64,000 nt of DNA, taken from positions 1,552,501 to 1,616,500 of the forward strand of contig JAHRBS010000006.1 of the NCBI GenBank assembly GCA_024305745.1, given 5' to 3'. The translations under genes and the position numbers were made by a program. Position 1 is the stretch's first letter. Each line of letters starts with the position of its first letter. Positions 58,991 through 64,000 of the stretch are shown one piece after another. The notes beneath the pieces were generated by a model that did no database searches, had not been told where the DNA came from, and saw nothing but the letters and a program-made list of their open reading frames with translations. This DNA comes from Polyporus tsugae. Taxonomy: Eukaryota > Basidiomycota > Agaricomycetes > Polyporales > Polyporaceae.

Positions 58991-60820
58991 ATGACAAAAA
59001 ACACGTTGAAGATCAGTATCCGACCACGCCGCGCGAGAGCGGCAGCCGCACGAACCCCTTCGGTGCACGAAGAAGACGAAGACGTCTCCGTAGGCGGCGA
59101 CGAGGAGCAGCAGAATACAAGCGACCCAAGTCTTACAGAGTCCGCGCCCCAAACGCCACAAGCGGTCCCGGACGAAGACGAGCCCGTGGACATCGACAAT
59201 GCCGAAGACGCAGACCCCAGCGCGCAAGGCAGCCCGATTGGCCCCGACGATGACATGGACGAGGTCGAAGCCACACCCGTTCGGAAGCGGGGTCGACCAA
59301 GAGGACGAGGACGGGGCGCGGTAGGCACTGGCACCCCGCGCGGTAGCCGGGGTCGGGGGCGGGGAAGAGGGCGGGGGCGGGGAAGGGCCATCACCATCAA
59401 GCTACCTAAACGCGGAGCAGAGGAGGGGCAAGACCAAGAGCCTTCGGAAGTCGCGGAGGTTTCCACGCAGGAGGCAGCAGAGCCCGAAGGTGGCGGGAAA
59501 CCATTCCAACGCATCCAGGGGAAGGTCTATGTCATTGAGGGGGACGAGTATGTTACGGACGACGACCCCAAGGGCGACACCAAGATTGACATTCATGGCA
59601 ACCTACTTGGAGGTGAGTCCGCGTATTTTCATGCGTATGCGACAAAACGAACCGTGCTAGCAGGGAGGAGGTTCAAGTCGCAGACGTTTGTCCTACCCAA
59701 CCGCCATCCAGAGCGCAAGTATATGCTCGCTATCGATGCCGCGCGTACATCTGGCTTTCGCGACTCGCTATACTACTTCCGTCGAAACCCCTTAGCGATG
59801 AAACAGAACGCGACCCAGTGGGAGAAGGACCATCTCATCGAAGTGGGAAAACTCGGTTCGCATCTCAAGACGCGGAGCGTGACCCTCGTCACCGCGCGGA
59901 GCGCATACAAGCTCCACGGCGCAAAGATGCTCGCCGGTGTGTGTCCTCCTTCAAATTATAGGTTATATTTCTAAACCGTTAGCCAACAGAGGGCAGGTGG
60001 GTCATAGACGACTACTACGAGGACAAAGTGATGGAGGAAACCATCGCGAAGGGCCTCAAGCCAGGGGACCTCGTTGGCGAGCTCCAAGATACCTCCAACC
60101 TCGCGAACGAGGCTGCTGCGCTCGCAGCAGGCACCTCGGGCGGGGGTGGACAGACCAGCAAGGGCGAACGGAGCGGAGGCTCCCTCGGGATGTACCGCGC
60201 GGGCGGGCCAACAACGATTTTCGGACCGTCGGGTTGGGGCCCGTACAGCGATGGTCCGCTGAACGCCGTCCGCAAGTCGTACTTGACTCGCGACGGCGTG
60301 AACGAGGAGAACTGGATGTATGTCGCGGCGGAGCGGACGGTCGAGATGTCGAACGAGTGGACAAACTTGAGAAAGGAGGCGCTGAAGGTATGTGGCGGGA
60401 TATTAGCAGACACATCGGATGGTGAGGTCGACATTGGGAGGGGCGAGAAGAGGTCTGCTGAGGAGATAATGGAGGAAGACAGGCGGAAACGTGAGCAGGA
60501 GAGCCGACTGCCCCTTGGGGTGTATGAGCCACAAACAGGCATCGTCCTCTGTAAGCTTTTTCTGGCACGCATTTGAGGAGAAAATCTCGCTAATTCGTCT
60601 CCTCCTACTAGACCGCTCTGACTCGCAACCGACGAGGGCCCGTTGGGAGGTGCTACCAGACAGCCCTGAAAAGACTGTACTTGGAGGCACCAAGGTTGGC
60701 GGCGCCGCATGGGGCCTTGCATGGCTGGACACTCTGATGGAGACACCCCATCTGAAGCAGGAGGATCAGTGGGCGAAGGAGAGAGCAAAGTACATGGACC
60801 TCATAAAGACCACGCCTTAA
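58991..60820 (+). CDS. RSC7: Chromatin-remodeling complex subunit RSC7/Npl6 family
   Basis: Exons 58991-59612, 59664-59936, 59990-60550 and 60612-60820 encode 554 residues. RSC7 (Npl6/Swp82 family) is an accessory subunit of RSC/SWI-SNF remodelers that slide or evict nucleosomes. The N-terminal third is acidic and then Gly/Arg-rich with AT-hook-like motifs (KRGRPRGRGRG and a run of RGRG repeats). The conserved domain follows: TKIDIHGNLLGGRRFK across intron 1, FVLPNRHPERKYMLAIDAAR, TSGFRDSLYYFRRNPLAM, then DDYYEDKVMEE, and LPLGVYEPQTGIVLYRSDSQ before PTRARWE. Intron 1 could be read through in frame, but the spliced form restores the family consensus GGRRFK. The start is the first ATG downstream of SCC3. 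Confidence 0.88.
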
Positions 60821-61262
60821 GTCTTCTCGTGTATTTCCTTACGACCGACTCTGTTGTCGCGCTAGCTTTCGATGCACTACTGTACGTCCACGATATAGTC
60901 TTAGTATACGATGTTATGATAATGTCGCTGCACAGAGTGCGTGCTAGTTGGCTGAAGATGAACGCAAGATTGAGCCTTCGAATACTATGACCATGGTCTT
61001 AGACGTGGGTGAATTTCTATCCTGGCTTTGCTCAGACCCGGGGCGACGCAGTGGGCCGCTGATTCGAGAAAGCAGTATTTACAAGTCCAAGACGAGGTTC
61101 AGAACTTGAGATATTGTACACGCAGGACGTCAAGTATCAAAATTAATGTAGAAGTCCTTCCGAGCATATAATAACTGTTGCATGATTTCAGCATGAACTC
61201 TCCTTCGTTTTCGTGTTCTTCTCCATAGTCCCGATTTCTCGTCGCCGAAACCATTGGAAATT
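60821..61262. other. Convergent intergenic spacer
   Basis: Carries the 3' ends of RSC7 and of the minus-strand F-box gene. No feature is recognised. Confidence 0.45.
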
Positions 61263-63012
61263 TCACGAATCGAGTAAGATAGAATTGAAGAGGGCGATCG
61301 CCAATATCGCATCTGGTTGGGGAATGTAACACACGTCGGGCACAAGTCCTTCCAGTCCCCGAACGAAAGCACTCCAGTCCTCCTCTACCGCGTCGGCCGG
61401 GCTGAACGACCGCAGCTCCAGCTTTCTCAGCTGCGAGCCCTTCTCCACACGACGATGCACGCAGTCAAGCACCATATCCAAGAAAGGACCGTACATGTCG
61501 CACTCAAGTTCGAGAGCGAGAAACCGGAGCTGTGGGCATGGGAGCAATGAATTCGAACGACGTCCAGCGTCGTGTCCGAGGATCGAGGAGAGTGCAAGGG
61601 AGGACTCGGATTGCAGGGCTCCGACGAGCGCGACCATCGGTCCGTCGTCGTTGACTCGCAGCTCCTTCAGCCGCGGGAAGGCGTCGAGAACCTCCCTCCA
61701 CTTGGCGTGGGTGACTGCGATAGAAAGTCCACGGATGGAGAGGCAGCGCAACGCTGCCGCTTGGAAGACCGAGACCTCGCAGTAACAAATCACGTCTTCC
61801 TGGACCAGTGTCCCACGGGTTGTTGAGAGCAGGGTGATATCCGAGCTCGAGGGGATACTTCTCCCCCGAACGGAGTGTGGCACCGCGGAGGTAATAGCCG
61901 TTTCTTCTGGCATGGAGTTCCGCTTTGGTGACTGCGCGTAGTACGGGGAGGACGGCGGTGCGATTCGGGGGGATAACGTCCAGTATAGAGTTCGTAGAAT
62001 CTTCCTGTCCATGAATTGGCACATCCGCATGTACGACGAGGTGTGTGGTGGCTGGGAGGAGCAAATGTGCCAAGAAATGCGATGAGTGACGGGGAGGGTG
62101 ATGTCCCAACACAACAGTCACGATCCGTGGCAGGCTGATGGGTGCCCTTTGGGCAATAGGGTGCGAAGGCCAGTTGCCGGTAAGATTATTCAGGAACGAA
62201 AGCAGACACAGCTTTCGTAACATGGAGCAGGAGGATAGGATGTCAAGGAACTGGTCGAGAGAATAGTCGCATTCGCACTTCTTCAAGGTCAAAGTATGCA
62301 GTTTCGACAATAGGAGGGGATCACGAGGCATAACCACATGGGACAGGGAGAGCATTTGTAGACGAGGAGATTGTTTAGACGATAGCTGGATGTTAATGTA
62401 TGTCGACTGGACCGGTTTTGGCCATCGATTAGGGTTGATAGAAAGCGTGAGCCTTTCCAGAGCAGGCATTCCTGGGTCAAAAAGTGCGTGTAGTGCGGCA
62501 GACCACTGTGGGTCGATACCATTGCAGAATCTGAGGCGGCGGATACGGTGAGCATGTGGATATATGAGACGGAATTGTTCTCGAGAGATGTACTTGGGAC
62601 GCATATAGATGTCGATGGTAGCGGGATCGGAACGGGTGAGAGCGAGGTCGGTCCAGTCGGCATTTAGGCCTATGTCAATGGAACGCCATATGCCTGGTGT
62701 AGCTAGCGCGACGTCGCGCCAGTAACGACAAACTAGCATAAGCTTCACCCAAGCCGGATTATGCGTGGCCTTTCCTCGTGAAGGTAGGAGCAAGAAGATG
62801 TGAACGAGAAGCTCGTTCGGTAACTGGTTGACCGGGAGGGATTGATTCCACAGATGGGCCGCTTGAAGTAGTTCGCCATCGACCTCATCATATTCTTGTA
62901 TTGCTGGTGCGTCGGTGGTAGGTGTGATGCCGCCGTGCTCGAACGAGCGGAGACCTCTGAGGTCTTGTAGGAACCGTTTGGCTACGCTTCTGCAACCAGT
63001 CAGCCGTGACAT
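61263..63012 (-). pseudogene. F-box/LRR-like gene with one frameshift
   Basis: From ATG 63012 the frame encodes an F-box protein (VNQLPNELLVHIFLLLP; LMLVCRYWRDVALATPGIWR) and an LRR-like body closely patterned on the two F-box genes at 11426 and 14097. Homology then moves to another frame near 61815: the text changes from ELGYHPALNNPWDT to VSVFQAAALRCLSIRGLS, LKELRVNDDG and QLRFLALELECD, which runs to a stop at 61263. The shift equals one extra base or two missing. No GT-AG pair of normal intron size restores the frame. It is either a young pseudogene truncated in its last third or a base-level sequence error in an intact ~580-residue gene. Confidence 0.65.
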
Positions 63013-63638
63013 TGTAGGGGGGGTCCGGCGCCCGCAAGTTGGAACTTGGAAGTACTGTTAGTGATGCGTGAGTAGCGATTGGCATGTATAATGATTGAAC
63101 CGGCCGACCTGTGTGTCGTCGTCCTACAGTCTCGAGTCTCGACAAGAAAGAGCTAGCCTGGCGCCGTCGCCGACATCAGTACTCAGGGCAACTACCGTGG
63201 GAACTTACGCAATTACGCTACCAACTGTCAAAAGTTCTTGAAAGCCTTCAACAAAAGCCTAAGTATATGTAAGGCTGCCATCTAGTTCATCGTTCGGAAC
63301 TCTAGGAGTGAACGAGATAATCCAGTCTCCGCGAACGACCGGACTGAAAGCCTGCTGGGTGTTCTATGCAGTAACGTCCGGCCAACCCGTAACAATAGAG
63401 TCATCCTCAGGCCCGCGTCTCGCCGGGGTTGAACGTTGAGACGGCAGAGGAGACGACGTTGAAGTTGAGACACAACTCTTGGCGATACCAACTTCCTACA
63501 TAATTTTTTCGTCTCGGGGCTTGACGCTCAACACTCAACTGGACCACGGAAATTTCCAATAGACTAGTCCACTGGCAAGCCCAGCGAGATCGAGTACTAC
63601 TCCTCGTCGACAGCAACTGTCCCACAGACCATCCCATC
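63013..63638. other. Intergenic
   Basis: Promoter side of the frameshifted F-box gene and the 3' flank of the terminal gene. Nothing else is recognised. Confidence 0.45.
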
Positions 63639-64000
63639 TCAAAACAACATAACCGCGCCAAGCATCACCCCAACCAGCACCACCCCGCTCTCCCTCATCC
63701 CCGCGACGGCACGCACGGCCGCGTTCTTCCCTGACGCCGGGTTCGTGCTCGTCGCCGACGGCGCCTGGATCACCTCCGTCCCGTTCGCGTAGTTGAACCC
63801 GGGGTCGGTGCCCCACGGGTTCGGCAGCCCAGACGCGGTCAGGTTCACGGGCTTCGGTGCCTCCGCGGTGGTGATGTTCTTGTCGAGGAGTGGTGAGACG
63901 AACACCCCGCCGCCGCCCGCGCCGACGGCCGAGGTGTTGGGTGCGGTGAACGGCACGTAGAACTCGGTATTGAGCGGGCCGGGGATCGTGCCCGTGATGT
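63639..64000 (-). CDS. C-terminal part of a secreted, probably GPI-anchored protein
   Basis: An open minus frame enters from beyond the window and ends at TGA 63639-63641. The visible ~119 residues include GTIPGPLNTEFYVPFTAPN, a Gly-rich turn, several N-x-S/T sites (NTS, NIT, NLT, NGT), a Ser/Thr/Pro/Asn-rich stretch (SATSTNPASG) and a final hydrophobic helix (VVLVGVMLGAVMLF). This is the pattern of a GPI attachment signal on a cell-surface or secreted protein. The catalytic or binding domain lies outside the window, so no function is given. Confidence 0.6.
   Translation of the reverse strand, partial: ITGTIPGPLNTEFYVPFTAPNTSAVGAGGGGVFVSPLLDKNITTAEAPKPVNLTASGLPNPWGTDPGFNYANGTEVIQAPSATSTNPASGKNAAVRAVAGMRESGVVLVGVMLGAVMLF

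Noticed and set aside
59613..59663. Reading through RSC7 intron 1, which is open and in frame
   Set aside because: The spliced product restores the family consensus NLLGGRRFK, and both splice sites are good.
61815..61900. An 84-nt intron (donor GTGCCA, acceptor TCCAG) to repair the third F-box gene
   Set aside because: Joining those sites keeps the wrong frame, and the donor is poor.

Overview
The window is nuclear DNA from a filamentous basidiomycete, most likely an Agaricomycete. The evidence is: genes packed with 50-70 nt GT-AG introns and many very small exons, basidiomycete-restricted families (DUF6535, DUF6593, single-exon F-box proteins with LRR-like bodies), tandem 4-coumarate-CoA-ligase-like acyl-CoA synthetases, and GPI-type S10 serine carboxypeptidases. 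All gene models were built by hand from splice signals and reading frame; for almost every multi-exon model the exon lengths sum to an exact multiple of three.

Layout. 1-1398: 3' part of an F-box/WD40 gene. 2867-9332: two tandem acyl-CoA synthetases. 9651-11176 (minus): MYND zinc-finger gene with a 19-base G run in an exon. 11426-15647: two intronless F-box genes. 15815-19394: an ADH relic followed by an intact serine carboxypeptidase on the minus strand. 19869-25886: a small hypothetical gene, an acidic nuclear protein and a DUF6535 membrane protein. 25887-29454: no convincing gene. 29455-33891: a ~1400-residue Ser/Pro-rich protein. 35450-40370: two DUF6593 genes flanking a membrane J-domain protein. 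40970-41265: relic of a LINE reverse transcriptase. 41963-43825 (minus): alpha/beta hydrolase. 44550-47330: two consecutive broken IRE1-like loci. 47830-53145: F-box relic, intact zinc alcohol/butanediol dehydrogenase, intact serine carboxypeptidase. 53772-60820: cohesin SCC3 and the chromatin remodeler subunit RSC7, divergent from a 241-bp shared promoter. 61263-63012: F-box gene with a frameshift. 63639-64000: 3' end of a secreted, probably GPI-anchored protein.

The most interesting structure is a ~5.6-kb segmental duplication (about 13840-19415 and 47575-53165) carrying F-box, ADH and carboxypeptidase. The copies have decayed reciprocally: copy A keeps the F-box and has a broken ADH, copy B keeps the ADH and has a broken F-box, and both keep a carboxypeptidase with nearly identical exon lengths. 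Second is the pair of IRE1 remnants: one keeps kinase plus KEN nuclease without a luminal domain, the other appears to join luminal-domain fragments directly to the kinase C-lobe. I found no convincing novel multi-gene system; the novelty is evolutionary (reciprocal loss, intron turnover, decaying UPR sensor copies).
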